A stretch of 40,480 nt of DNA. It comes from JAISGQ01 sp964500965 (lineage in GTDB: Bacteria > Bacillota > Clostridia > Oscillospirales > Acutalibacteraceae). A program made the translations under genes and the position numbers. Below, one piece after another: positions 1 to 7,951 of this stretch (position 1 is its first letter; each line of letters begins with the position of its first letter). The stretch covers positions 1-40,480 of the forward strand of contig CAZCQZ010000016.1 in assembly GCA_964500965.1 (NCBI GenBank), in the 5' to 3' direction. Below the pieces are notes generated by a model. That model was not told the origin of the DNA. It did no database searches and saw only the letters and a program-made list of their open reading frames with translations.

Positions 1-44
1 GTTTCTGGACTTTCGGCGCTGGCATCTATTTTGTCAGCACAACA

Positions 45-121
<77 letters not shown>

Positions 122-150
122 ATATACGGCACTCTCTTGAGTGCCTAATC

Positions 151-179
151 AGTATACTGCTATGCATTGAAAATGTCAA
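151..179 (-). promoter_or_regulatory. sigma-A promoter of tRNA-fMet
   Basis: Minus strand: -35 TTGACA (174-179), exactly 17 bp spacer, -10 TATACT (151-156). The predicted start lies about 20 bp before the tRNA 5' end. Near-perfect match to the vegetative consensus, as expected for a tRNA gene. Confidence 0.88.
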
Positions 180-335
180 GTACTTTTTTCAAGTTTTTGT
201 TTTGATAATGCAATTTGATAAAAAGCCGTAAAGCTGAAAAGGGTATGATTCGATTCATGACGCGAACAACGGCGATAATTTACCCATTTCGGCATTTTTC
301 GCAATATGCGTGAATATACTGTACAAATACACCGC

Positions 336-1370
336 TCAGGCAATAAACATTGCATCACCGAAGGAAAAGAATCTGTACCGCTCGTTCACGGCTTCTTTAT
401 AAGCTTTCAGTACGTTTTCCCTGCCGGCAAGGGCACTTACAAGCATAATCAGCGTGCTTTCCGGGAGATGGAAATTCGTTATAAGCGCATCTATCACCTT
501 AAAAGTATAACCGGGATAAATGAAAATATCCGTAAATCCGTCCGCTTCGTGAAGCTTTTCGCCGGGATTCAATGCAGAGCCGCAGGCTTCAAGAGTTCGG
601 CAGCTTGTAGTTCCCACGGCGATAACTCTGCCGCCGTTCTCTTTTGTTCTGTTAATAAGCTCCGCAGTTTCGGCAGGAAGATGATAATGCTCCGTGTGCA
701 TAATGTGGTCGGTTATTTCTTCCTCCTTGACAGGTCGGAATGTTCCCAGACCAACGTGAAGCGTTACATATCCTATATTTACGCCCTTTTCCTCTATCTG
801 CGCCAGCAGCTCCTTAGTAAAATGCAAGCCTGCGGTAGGCGCCGCGGCAGAGCCCAGTTCCCGTGAATACACCGTCTGATAGCGTTCCTTGTCCTCCAGC
901 TTTTCCGTTATGTAGGGCGGCAACGGCATACTTCCTATTTCGTCCAGAACCGAATAAAATTCTCTCTCCGTTTCAAAACGCACTATTCTGTTGCCGTCCT
1001 CCCTGACCTCCGTGACCTCGCCGGTCATAAGTCCGTCACCGAAAACAAACCTCGCTCCGACCTTTGCTCTTTTGCCCGGCTTTGTTATCGTCTCCCAGCA
1101 ATTATCTCCCAAAGGCTTGAGCAACAGAAATTCATTATGGCTCTCTCTGCCCTCTTTTTGCCCGAATATACGTGCCGGTATCACTCGTGAATCGTTGAGA
1201 ATAAGGCAATCGCCATCGTGCAGTTCGTTTAAAATGTCACGAAAATGGGCATGTTTTGTTTCACCTGTCACCTTATCGAGCATCAAAAGCCTTGATGCCG
1301 TTCTGTCCTCCAAAGGGTGCTGTGCAATAAGCTCCTGGGGTAAATCATATGCAAAATCGCTTTTTTTCAT
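336..1370 (-). CDS. queA: S-adenosylmethionine:tRNA ribosyltransferase-isomerase QueA
   Basis: QueA transfers and isomerises the ribosyl moiety of SAM onto preQ1 at position 34 of tRNAs to form epoxyqueuosine, the penultimate step of queuosine modification. The 344-residue product has the family's typical length. It opens with the characteristic DFAYDLPQELIAQHP and contains SAAAPTAGLHFT, YVTLHVGLGTFRPV and ITNFHLPESTLIMLVSA, all QueA signatures. ATG at 1370 is preceded by AAAGGA at suitable spacing. It diverges from the lysine-riboswitch transcription unit and lies upstream of tRNA-fMet on the same strand. No clear intrinsic terminator is seen after it; 180-335 holds nothing I can assign. QueG or Tgt are not in the window. 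Confidence 0.97.
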   Translation of the reverse strand: MKKSDFAYDLPQELIAQHPLEDRTASRLLMLDKVTGETKHAHFRDILNELHDGDCLILNDSRVIPARIFGQKEGRESHNEFLLLKPLGDNCWETITKPGKRAKVGARFVFGDGLMTGEVTEVREDGNRIVRFETEREFYSVLDEIGSMPLPPYITEKLEDKERYQTVYSRELGSAAAPTAGLHFTKELLAQIEEKGVNIGYVTLHVGLGTFRPVKEEEITDHIMHTEHYHLPAETAELINRTKENGGRVIAVGTTSCRTLEACGSALNPGEKLHEADGFTDIFIYPGYTFKVIDALITNFHLPESTLIMLVSALAGRENVLKAYKEAVNERYRFFSFGDAMFIA

Positions 1371-1414
1371 AAATATTTCCTTTCTATACGCCTTTTATAT
1401 GGCACAAAACGCAC

Positions 1415-1444
1415 TTGACACTCCTTATGAAAATAGCGTATAAT
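1415..1444 (+). promoter_or_regulatory. sigma-A promoter of the lysine-riboswitch/asd-dapA unit
   Basis: Consensus -35 TTGACA (1415-1420) and consensus -10 TATAAT (1439-1444) with an 18 bp spacer. Start of transcription is expected near 1451, shortly before the riboswitch aptamer. Confidence 0.88.
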
Positions 1445-1472
1445 TATTTCAACAAATAAATAGGATGTACTA

Positions 1473-1641
1473 ATAGAGGTGCGATGTCAGAAAAGTATGC
1501 TCGGTGAGGTTGCCAAAACCCCTGACCCGAATCGGAAAGGCTGCGTCGCCGAAGGCGGTGGCTTGGCACGCACTGACCTGGTTTTACCGTTTAACAGCGG
1601 TACGACTGTCATCATTTTATATGATGGAGAGCTATTGTAGC
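1473..1641 (+). promoter_or_regulatory. lysine riboswitch (L box)
   Basis: The leader carries the conserved L-box blocks in order: AATAGAGGTGCG at the 5' P1/P2 junction, AAAAGTATG, AGGCTGCGTCGCCGAAGGCGGTGG in two conserved parts at about 1538-1561, GGCACGCACTG, CGACTGTCATC and the 3' P1 strand GGAGAGCTATT, which can pair with the AATAG at the start. Known lysine riboswitches bind lysine and then allow a downstream terminator to form, shutting off lysine synthesis. Here the terminator at 1685-1708 and the following asd and dapA genes fit that logic. Exact ends are estimates. Confidence 0.95.
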
Positions 1642-1684
1642 TTTTGCGTTGTTTTTCAACGTCTCTTATTATATTAGAATGATG

Positions 1685-1708
1685 ACCGGTATTCAAGCCG
1701 GTTTTTTT
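1685..1708 (+). terminator. riboswitch-controlled intrinsic terminator
   Basis: Stem ACCGG (1685-1689) / CCGGT (1698-1702) followed by a run of seven T (1702-1708), placed between the lysine aptamer and the asd ribosome binding site (GGAGG 1726-1730). Position and shape fit the expression platform of a transcription-terminating riboswitch. I did not model the antiterminator pairing. Confidence 0.85.
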
Positions 1709-1739
1709 GTTTATTTAATCCTTTTGGAGGTTGTTAATT

Positions 1740-2816
1740 ATGAAAACGTACAATGTAGGTATTATCGGTGCAACCGGTATGGTCGGTCAGAGACTTGCTA
1801 TCCTGCTTGAAAATCACCCCTGGTTCAAGGTCACAGCTCTTGCCGCTTCCGCTCGTTCCGCGGGAAAAACCTATCGTGAAGCGGTGGGCAACCGCTGGGT
1901 AATGAAATCCCCCATGCCCGAAAGCATGGCGGAGCTTAATGTTTATGATGCTACCGCAGATATTGACACCATTGTTTCTCTTGTGGATTTCGTTTTCTGC
2001 GCTGTCGATATGAAAAAGGACGAAATCAAGGCTCTTGAAGAAGCTTACGCAAAGCGTGAATGTCCCGTTATGTCAAACAACAGCGCAAACAGAATGACCC
2101 CCGATGTTCCCATGATTATACCTGAGCTTAACCCCGACCATGCGGAAATCATCAATGCTCAGAGAAAGCGTCTCGGCACAAAGCGCGGCTTTATCGCAAC
2201 AAAGTCCAACTGCTCTATCCAGAGCTATGTTCCCGCACTTCACCCTCTCCGTCAGTTCGGCATTGAGCAGGTTCTTGCCTGCACCTATCAGGCTATTTCC
2301 GGCGCAGGTAAGACCTTTGAGCGTTGGCCTGAAATGGTGGATAATCTCATTCCTTTCATCGGCGGTGAGGAAGAAAAGAGCAACATCGAACCTTTAAAGG
2401 TTTGGGGTAAAATCGAAAACGACCAAATCGTTCTCAACGACGAAATCAATATCACTTCTCAGTGCCTGAGAGTTCCCGTTTCCGACGGTCACACCGCCGC
2501 TGTTTTTGTAAGATTCAAAAACAAGCCCACCATTGAACAGATTAAGGAATGTTGGGCTAACTTTGCAGGCAGACCTCAGGAGCTTGAGCTTCCCCACGCT
2601 CCCAAGCAGTTCCTCAACTACTTCGAGGAGGAAAACCGTCCTCAGGCAAAGCTTGACAGAGAGCTTGAGGGTGGTATGGCTATTTCCGTCGGTCGTCTGC
2701 GTGAGGACACTCAGTACGATTACAAGTTTGTATGCCTTTCACACAACACCCTGCGCGGCGCTGCCGGCGGCAACGTTCTTATGGCAGAGCTTCTCTGTGC
2801 AGAGGGTTGGATTTAA
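1740..2816 (+). CDS. asd: aspartate-semialdehyde dehydrogenase
   Basis: Reduces aspartyl phosphate with NADPH to aspartate semialdehyde, the branch-point precursor of lysine/diaminopimelate, threonine and methionine. The 358-residue product starts with a Rossmann glycine loop (GIIGATGMVGQRL), has the catalytic cysteine in the SNCSIQ block (about Cys158), and contains YQAISGAGKT and the C-terminal SVGRLRED substrate/cofactor region. The SNNSANRM and PELNPDHA motifs resemble the archaeal/fungal-type ASADH branch rather than the E. coli type. I chose ATG at 1740, 9 nt after GGAGG; a TTG directly abutting the SD at 1731 is too close. First gene under the lysine riboswitch and co-directional with dapA 27 bp downstream. 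Confidence 0.96.
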   Translation: MKTYNVGIIGATGMVGQRLAILLENHPWFKVTALAASARSAGKTYREAVGNRWVMKSPMPESMAELNVYDATADIDTIVSLVDFVFCAVDMKKDEIKALEEAYAKRECPVMSNNSANRMTPDVPMIIPELNPDHAEIINAQRKRLGTKRGFIATKSNCSIQSYVPALHPLRQFGIEQVLACTYQAISGAGKTFERWPEMVDNLIPFIGGEEEKSNIEPLKVWGKIENDQIVLNDEINITSQCLRVPVSDGHTAAVFVRFKNKPTIEQIKECWANFAGRPQELELPHAPKQFLNYFEEENRPQAKLDRELEGGMAISVGRLREDTQYDYKFVCLSHNTLRGAAGGNVLMAELLCAEGWI

Positions 2817-2843
2817 TCTATTACTTGATTCGGAGGTTATTTG

Positions 2844-3731
2844 ATGAAAGACCTTATTTTTACCGGCGCAGGCGTTGCGCTGGTCACTCCCTTTAACGAT
2901 GATTTTTCCGTCAATTACGATGTTCTGGAAAAGCTGATTGAAATGCAGATTGCAGGCGGCACTGATTCTATTATCGCCTGCGGCACTACAGGTGAAGCGG
3001 CAACTCTCACCCACGAGGAACATCTTGCGGTTATTAAAAGAACAATCGAAATCGTCAACGGCAGAATCCCTGTTATCGCCGGTACGGGCAGCAATGACAC
3101 CGCCTTTGCAATAGAGCTTACAAAGGCGGCAAAGGAGCTTGGCGCGGACGCAACCCTACAGGTCACGCCGTATTACAACAAGACTTCTCAAAAAGGGCTT
3201 ATCGCCCATTTCACCGCCATTGCAAACGCCTGTGACCTGCCCATTATTCTGTATTCCGTTCCCGGCAGAACAGGCATGAACATACTTCCCGAAACCTGCA
3301 AGGCACTTTGTGACATTCCCAACATCGTGGCAATTAAGGAAGCCTCCGACAACGTTTCTCAGGTGACTAATATTTCCCGTCTCTGCGGTGATGAGCTGGC
3401 TATTTACTCCGGCTGTGACGACCTTATTCTGCCTATTATGGCTTGCGGCGGCAAGGGCGTAATTTCCGTGCTTTCCAATGTCGCACCTAAGGCTGCTCAC
3501 GATATTGCCGCCCTTTATCTTGAGGGCAAGGTCGATGAATCCAGACAGCTTCAGCTTGAATATTATGACCTGTGCAAGGCTCTTTTCTGGGACGTCAATC
3601 CTATTCCCGTAAAGGCGGCTTTGAATATGATGGGGCTTAATGTCGGTCCCTGCCGTATGCCTCTTGTTGAAATGGACGATGACAAAAAAGCCGCACTGCA
3701 CAAGGTGCTTGAGGCTCATTCGATAGTTTAA
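2844..3731 (+). CDS. dapA: 4-hydroxy-tetrahydrodipicolinate synthase
   Basis: Condenses pyruvate with aspartate semialdehyde, the committed step to diaminopimelate and lysine. The 295-residue TIM-barrel protein shows GTTGEAATL near the N terminus, VIAGTGSNDT, TPYYNKTSQ, the catalytic tyrosine in LYSVPGRTG (about Tyr136) and the Schiff-base lysine in VAIKEAS (about Lys165). Start ATG 2844 is 7 nt after GGAGG; an in-frame TTG three bases earlier is less likely. Lies 27 bp after asd with no terminator between, so it should share the lysine-riboswitch control. No convincing terminator follows it. Confidence 0.97.
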   Translation: MKDLIFTGAGVALVTPFNDDFSVNYDVLEKLIEMQIAGGTDSIIACGTTGEAATLTHEEHLAVIKRTIEIVNGRIPVIAGTGSNDTAFAIELTKAAKELGADATLQVTPYYNKTSQKGLIAHFTAIANACDLPIILYSVPGRTGMNILPETCKALCDIPNIVAIKEASDNVSQVTNISRLCGDELAIYSGCDDLILPIMACGGKGVISVLSNVAPKAAHDIAALYLEGKVDESRQLQLEYYDLCKALFWDVNPIPVKAALNMMGLNVGPCRMPLVEMDDDKKAALHKVLEAHSIV

Positions 3732-3854
3732 AGCTTTCTTTGATTAAATGTGGGATTGATTTTCTACCAACGAGCTTAAAATCTTCAACAAGCTTTAACT
3801 CAACTGCAAGTTTCAAACTCACATCTAAATTTTCAACCCTTTTCTAACGCTAAT

Positions 3855-3990
3855 GTCTCATTTCTTTGCGTGCCCAAAGAAACGAGACACAAAGAAACGG
3901 CACTTAGGAGGGGAAGTTTCAATAAGCAAAATCGCTTGCGATTTTGCAATCCCCGTTCCTAAGAACCACCCTTTCAATGACCAAAAGGGT
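3855..3990. repeat. cluster of three palindromes between dapA and dapB
   Basis: Hairpin A: GTCTC-a-TTTCTTTG / CAAAGAAA-c-GAGAC (3855-3888). Hairpin B is nested: outer arms CTTAGGA (3903-3909) / TCCTAAG (3957-3963), continued by GGGG (3910-3913) / CCCC (3951-3954), around a separate perfect inner stem GCAAAATCG-cttg-CGATTTTGC (3926-3947). Hairpin C: ACCCTTT / AAAGGGT (3968-3990). No T-run follows A or B, so they are not ordinary terminators. The whole 3732-4213 spacer lacks a credible gene; 3990-4170 shows only short imperfect repeats. The arrangement looks like an interspersed repeat or degenerate miniature element. No second copy is present in the window. Confidence 0.6.
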
Positions 3991-4178
3991 CGCCATACCT
4001 TCCGTGTCAATGCTCATTCTCTTTAACCAATACCGTTTTGACGGCAGGTATTACATTCTCTCTCAAACCAGCTCTGCTCAATTCCCTTTTGGAATACCCT
4101 TTGCAGGGTTTATCTCTTGTGCGATTGTCGAAAAAGCGAAGCAATTTTTTTATTTCAATTACAGGACACGATTTTTTA

Positions 4179-4184
4179 TATAAT
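4179..4184 (+). promoter_or_regulatory. possible -10 element for dapB
   Basis: TATAAT 30 bp before the dapB start, in an AT-rich stretch. The -35 region is weak (around 4153-4160), so this is tentative. It would give dapB its own promoter, separate from the riboswitch unit. Confidence 0.4.
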
Positions 4185-4213
4185 CAATACACCCCATCGA
4201 GAGGAAGTTTAAA

Positions 4214-4966
4214 ATGACTAAAATTATTCTTTGCGGCTGCAATGGCAAAATGGGTCATGTAATCAGCAAGCTGGTGGAGGAGCGCAACGACTGCGTTATC
4301 GTTGCCGGTGTTGATATTCGCACCGACTGTCTTTGCGGTTATCAGGTGTACAGCAGCATAAGCGATATTTCCGCGGAGGCTGATGTTATTGTTGACTTTT
4401 CCAATCCCTCCCTGCTGTCCGACCTGCTCAGCTACGCCCTTGATAAGAAGCTTCCCGTTGTCATGTGTACCACCGGTCTGTCCGATGCTCAGGTCGCAAA
4501 CCTCAAAGCCGCTTCGGAGAAAATCCCCGTTTTCTATTCGAGAAATATGTCTCTCGGCATAAATCTGCTTATTGCTTTGGCACGCAAAGCAACCGCCGTT
4601 TTAGGTGAGGGCTTCGATATTGAAATCGTCGAAAAGCACCACAATCAAAAGATAGACGCTCCCAGCGGCACTGCGCTTATGCTTGCGGACGAAATCGCCG
4701 CAGAACGCTCCGTGCCATCACGTTATGAGTACGACCGCCACAGCGTTCGCCGCAAACGTGAAAAAGAGGAAATCGGTATCCACTCCATTCGCGGCGGCAC
4801 TATAGTCGGCGAACATGACGTTATTTTCGCCGGTCACGACGAGATTCTTACCCTTTCGCACTCTGCCGGAAGCAAGGGCGTTTTTGCCGCCGGAGCGGTT
4901 AACGCCGCTGTTTTCATGCACGGTCGCGCTGCCGGTCTTTACGACATGAATGACATGATAGGTTGA
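4214..4966 (+). CDS. dapB: 4-hydroxy-tetrahydrodipicolinate reductase
   Basis: Catalyses the NAD(P)H-dependent reduction following DapA in the diaminopimelate/lysine pathway. The 250-residue protein has the N-terminal nucleotide-binding loop GCNGKMGHVI, CTTGLSD, the YSRNMSLGIN block, and the catalytic/substrate motif EKHHNQKIDAPSGTA (about 141-155) with the HH pair and lysine; IHSIRGGTIVGEH and the C-terminal GAVNAA match the family. GAGGAAG precedes the ATG. It is separated from asd-dapA by 482 bp of palindromic spacer, so co-transcription under the lysine riboswitch is uncertain. Confidence 0.97.
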   Translation: MTKIILCGCNGKMGHVISKLVEERNDCVIVAGVDIRTDCLCGYQVYSSISDISAEADVIVDFSNPSLLSDLLSYALDKKLPVVMCTTGLSDAQVANLKAASEKIPVFYSRNMSLGINLLIALARKATAVLGEGFDIEIVEKHHNQKIDAPSGTALMLADEIAAERSVPSRYEYDRHSVRRKREKEEIGIHSIRGGTIVGEHDVIFAGHDEILTLSHSAGSKGVFAAGAVNAAVFMHGRAAGLYDMNDMIG

Positions 4967-5170
4967 CAGAAACTCCGAGCTTGCCGAGCAGTTGATTTGA
5001 TTCGTCGAACAGTTCTCCCGGAAGGACGCAAAGGAGCATCTTCCGCACGTCCTGCGCACATGGAAATATGCGGATTGGGAAACTCCCTTTGTGGCAATGG
5101 CACCAACCGCCTGTATGTCAAAGAGCCGGTGTAATACGCCGAACCGTTAATCTGTTGTGAATATTTAAAA
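4967..5170 (+). other. 204 bp gene-free stretch, possible structured RNA
   Basis: Between dapB and the shared palindromic terminator. No ORF with a plausible start exists. Several complementary segments are present: CGGAAG ... CTTCCG and GGACG ... CGTCC (mutually exclusive, 5030-5070), CGCA ... TGCG (5055-5080), GGG ... CCC around 5079-5089, and CGGTG ... CGCCG near 5130. A plus-strand RNA of about 200-240 nt ending at the 5171-5204 hairpin is conceivable. I could not match it to 6S RNA, SRP RNA, tmRNA or RNase P RNA. It may equally be just the dapB 3' UTR. Confidence 0.25.
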
Positions 5171-5204
5171 ATAGGCTGTAAAAACGCAAGTTTTTACAGC
5201 CTAT
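5171..5204. terminator. palindromic gene-end element, copy 1
   Basis: Perfect 15-bp arms ATAGGCTGTAAAAAC / GTTTTTACAGCCTAT with loop GCAA, in the convergent gap between dapB and manA (manA stop is 14 bp away). The A/T runs lie inside the stem rather than after it, so this is an atypical, symmetric (bidirectional) terminator. It belongs to a family with copies at 10688-10729, 22211-22250 and 39627-39666. Confidence 0.75.
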
Positions 5205-5217
5205 CTTACTGTTTATA

Positions 5218-6165
5218 TTATACGGTTGTCAACAGGTATTCGGCTTCGCCGGAAACCTTGACTCTGCCGTAGCCGGCAGGTATAAAAGCACATTCTCCTC
5301 TTTTCAGGGTAACATCCTCAAAGGAAGTGCTTCCCTCAACGACCAGAACGCAGGCAAATGATGTGCCGTCAACGAAAATCTCACTGTCGGAAGCGTTTTT
5401 GCAAAGACGTGTTTTGAAATATTCGCAATCTGCCAAAAGCTGCTCTGTGTGATTTTCCACTCTTTCAGGCTCACCTGCCGCACCGGGCTCGTCAATGGGA
5501 GGTGCTGTTATGGCAACATCAATAGCCTTATCTATGTGCAGCTCACGTCTGTTGCCCTCATCGTCGGTGCGGTCGTAGTCATAAACGCGGTAGGTTATAT
5601 CGGAACTTTGCTGTATCTCCGCTATGACAGTACCTTTGCCTATTGCGTGCAGTGTTCCTGCCTCAAGCAAAAACACATCGCCCTTTTTAATATTGTAGCG
5701 GTGAACATAATCAAGAACAGTTCCGCTGAGAATCGCCTGTCGAAACTGCTCGACGGTAAGCTCCTGAGAAAAGCCGCATATAAGGCTTGCGCCCTCATCG
5801 CAGTCCACGACATACCACAGCTCGGTTTTTCCGGATGCACCCTCAATTTCGGCGGCGTAATCGTCATCGGGGTGTACCTGCACCGATAAATCATCGTGGG
5901 CATCAATGAGCTTTACCAGAATGGGAAAATCCTTAAAATCATTGGCGTGAGTTCCGAGAAAATCGGGATTTTCATGCACCACCTGATGTAATACCTGTCC
6001 CTCAAATTCTCCGTTAAGTACAACACAGGCGCCGTTTGGATGGCATGAAAGCACCCAGCTTTCAGCCACCCTTTCAAGGTCTGTTTCCACCGAAAATTCT
6101 TCTTTAAGCCTTGTGCCGCCCCAGATATAATCCTTGACGGCAGGCTTGAGCTTCATTATATCCAT
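5218..6165 (-). CDS. manA: mannose-6-phosphate isomerase, class I
   Basis: Zinc-dependent interconversion of mannose 6-phosphate and fructose 6-phosphate. The 315-residue length fits the short Bacillus-type ManA. It begins with the typical LKPAVKDYIWGGTRLKEEF; zinc ligands are visible in SVQVHPDD (Gln/His, about 93-99), KTELWYV (Glu, about 115) and AGTLHAIG (His, about 172); the EIQQSSDITYRVYDYDR block is also typical. The start follows AGGGGG. It is last in a minus-strand run after the esterase and a phosphohexomutase (26 bp gap), so they are probably one carbohydrate operon ending at the 5171-5204 palindrome. Confidence 0.95.
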   Translation of the reverse strand: MDIMKLKPAVKDYIWGGTRLKEEFSVETDLERVAESWVLSCHPNGACVVLNGEFEGQVLHQVVHENPDFLGTHANDFKDFPILVKLIDAHDDLSVQVHPDDDYAAEIEGASGKTELWYVVDCDEGASLICGFSQELTVEQFRQAILSGTVLDYVHRYNIKKGDVFLLEAGTLHAIGKGTVIAEIQQSSDITYRVYDYDRTDDEGNRRELHIDKAIDVAITAPPIDEPGAAGEPERVENHTEQLLADCEYFKTRLCKNASDSEIFVDGTSFACVLVVEGSTSFEDVTLKRGECAFIPAGYGRVKVSGEAEYLLTTV

Positions 6166-6191
6166 AAAACTGCCCCCTTTACCGGGTGATT

Positions 6192-7901
6192 TTATTCGGC
6201 GATTTTATTTGCCTCTGCTTCAAGTCTGTCAAGCATTTCACTACCTGCCTTGGGACTGCTTTCAACTGCGGTAAGGTATATTTTCATCTTAGGCTCTGTG
6301 CCGGAGGGACGGACGATAAGAGAGCCGCCGTTTTCAAATATATAGACAAGAACGTTGCTCTTGGGAAGCTTGATTTCGGAGGTAGTACCGTCCGCCTTAA
6401 TCTCAACGCTGTTGAGGTAATCGCGGCGAACAGCGACTTTAAGTCCGGCAATCTCGGTCAGGGGATTTGCTCTGAGCTTATCGGTGATTTCTTTCATCTT
6501 TGCAAGACCTGCCTCACCCTTGAAGCCGTAGTTGCAAAGTCTGTGGCAGAAGTAGCCGTATTTCTCGTAAAGCTCATGCATAACGTCAAGGAGACTCTTG
6601 CCCTGAAGCTTATAGTACGAAGCCATTTCGCAAATAAGCATAGATGCCACAACCGCGTCCTTATCTCTTGCATATGAGCCTGCAAGATAGCCGTAGCTCT
6701 CCTCCCAGCCCATTATGAAACGCTCAACCTCACCTGCTTCAAGCAGTTCGGTCATTTGCTCACCGATATACTTAAAGCCGGTCAGCACATTTCTGCACTC
6801 ACAGCCATAGCTTTCGGCAATACGTGCGCCCAGGTCGCTGGTAACGATAGACTTGATAACAACGGGATTTTTGGGCAATGTGCCTTTTTCAAGACGTGAA
6901 GAAAGCACGTAATTAACAAGCATTGCGCCAACCTCGTTGCCGCTCATGAGGACATAATCGCCGTCTTTAAGCACTGCAATACCCACACGGTCACTGTCCG
7001 GGTCGGTTGCAAGAAGCAGTTCGGGCTTTACGCTTTCCGCAAGCTTTAAGGCAAGATTAAATGCTTCTCTGATTTCGGGGTTGGGATAGGGACAGCCGGG
7101 GAATGTGCCGTCGGGCTTTTCCTGCTCCGCAACAACGGTGACGTTTTTGATTCCCGCCCTGTCAAGCACCTCGCGGACAAAGCGGTTTCCTGCTCCGCAG
7201 AGAGGGGTGTAAACAACGGAAAGTCCGGCTTTTTTGCAGGCTTCGCCGTTTATTTCGCAGGACAGAACGTTGCTTATATATTTCTGACAAACATCTTCGG
7301 AAATATATTCGATTTTGTTTTCCGCAAGAAGCGCATCAAAATCGCCGTGTTTAACATCGTCAAAAATATCGAGCTTTTCCATGCAGGCGGAAACCTCACC
7401 GGCATCAAAGTCGGTCATCTGACAGCCGTCTGCGCCGTAGCACTTGAAGCCGTTGTATTCACTGGGGTTATGGCTTGCTGTAATGCAAACACCGCCGTCA
7501 CAGCCCAGCTCACGTACTGCAAAGCTGACCACGGGGGTCGGTACAAGCTGAGGGAACAAATAGGCATGAATGCCGTTCATGGCAAGCACCGCCGCCGATG
7601 TTCTTGCAAATACATCGGACATTATTCTGGAATCGTGACCGATTGCCACTTTTGCATTCTTGATACCCTTATTGTTAAGATAATCAGCCAACGCCTGAGC
7701 GGTCATGCCGATTGTGTAAATATTCATGCGGTTTGTTCCTGCGCCCAGAACGCCTCTCAATCCGCCTGTACCAAACTCCAGCGATTTAAAGAAACGGTCG
7801 CGGATTTTCGCATCGTCGCCCTCTATAGACTTCAGCTCGTTCTGTATCTCGTTGTCGGTAGCCTTTTCAAGCCATTTGTCGTAAAGCTCTTTGATTTCCA
7901 T
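6192..7901 (-). CDS. phospho-sugar mutase (phosphoglucomutase/phosphomannomutase)
   Basis: Alpha-D-phosphohexomutase that moves phosphate between C1 and C6 of glucose or mannose. The 569-residue size fits the PgcA/Pgm2-type enzymes. Key sites: GGLRGVLGAGTNRMN at the N terminus, phosphoserine loop TASHNPSEYNG (Ser about 143), metal loop DPDSDRVG (about 297), sugar loop GWEESYGY (about 397) and the phosphate-binding RPSGTEPK near the C terminus. I chose ATG 7901 after AAAGGA; an upstream in-frame extension of 37 residues to 8012 overlaps the previous gene and has no family support. Substrate preference (glucose against mannose) cannot be read from sequence alone; manA next door makes mannose plausible. 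Confidence 0.93.
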   Translation of the reverse strand: MEIKELYDKWLEKATDNEIQNELKSIEGDDAKIRDRFFKSLEFGTGGLRGVLGAGTNRMNIYTIGMTAQALADYLNNKGIKNAKVAIGHDSRIMSDVFARTSAAVLAMNGIHAYLFPQLVPTPVVSFAVRELGCDGGVCITASHNPSEYNGFKCYGADGCQMTDFDAGEVSACMEKLDIFDDVKHGDFDALLAENKIEYISEDVCQKYISNVLSCEINGEACKKAGLSVVYTPLCGAGNRFVREVLDRAGIKNVTVVAEQEKPDGTFPGCPYPNPEIREAFNLALKLAESVKPELLLATDPDSDRVGIAVLKDGDYVLMSGNEVGAMLVNYVLSSRLEKGTLPKNPVVIKSIVTSDLGARIAESYGCECRNVLTGFKYIGEQMTELLEAGEVERFIMGWEESYGYLAGSYARDKDAVVASMLICEMASYYKLQGKSLLDVMHELYEKYGYFCHRLCNYGFKGEAGLAKMKEITDKLRANPLTEIAGLKVAVRRDYLNSVEIKADGTTSEIKLPKSNVLVYIFENGGSLIVRPSGTEPKMKIYLTAVESSPKAGSEMLDRLEAEANKIAE

Positions 7902-7951
7902 ATAATATCCTTTCCTTTCCGTGTGCGTCAACGCACAGCCGGAAGCTTTGT

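Noticed and set aside
306..866. Open frame opposite queA
   Set aside because: Antisense to a clear QueA protein, no ribosome site, no family resemblance; shadow frame.
3944..4183. 79-codon frame in the dapA-dapB gap
   Set aside because: Lies over the palindromic repeat, no ribosome site, odd composition; most likely not a gene.
4967..5170. 6S RNA, SRP RNA, tmRNA or RNase P RNA gene
   Set aside because: I looked for the conserved blocks of each and could not find them; no promoter of its own either.
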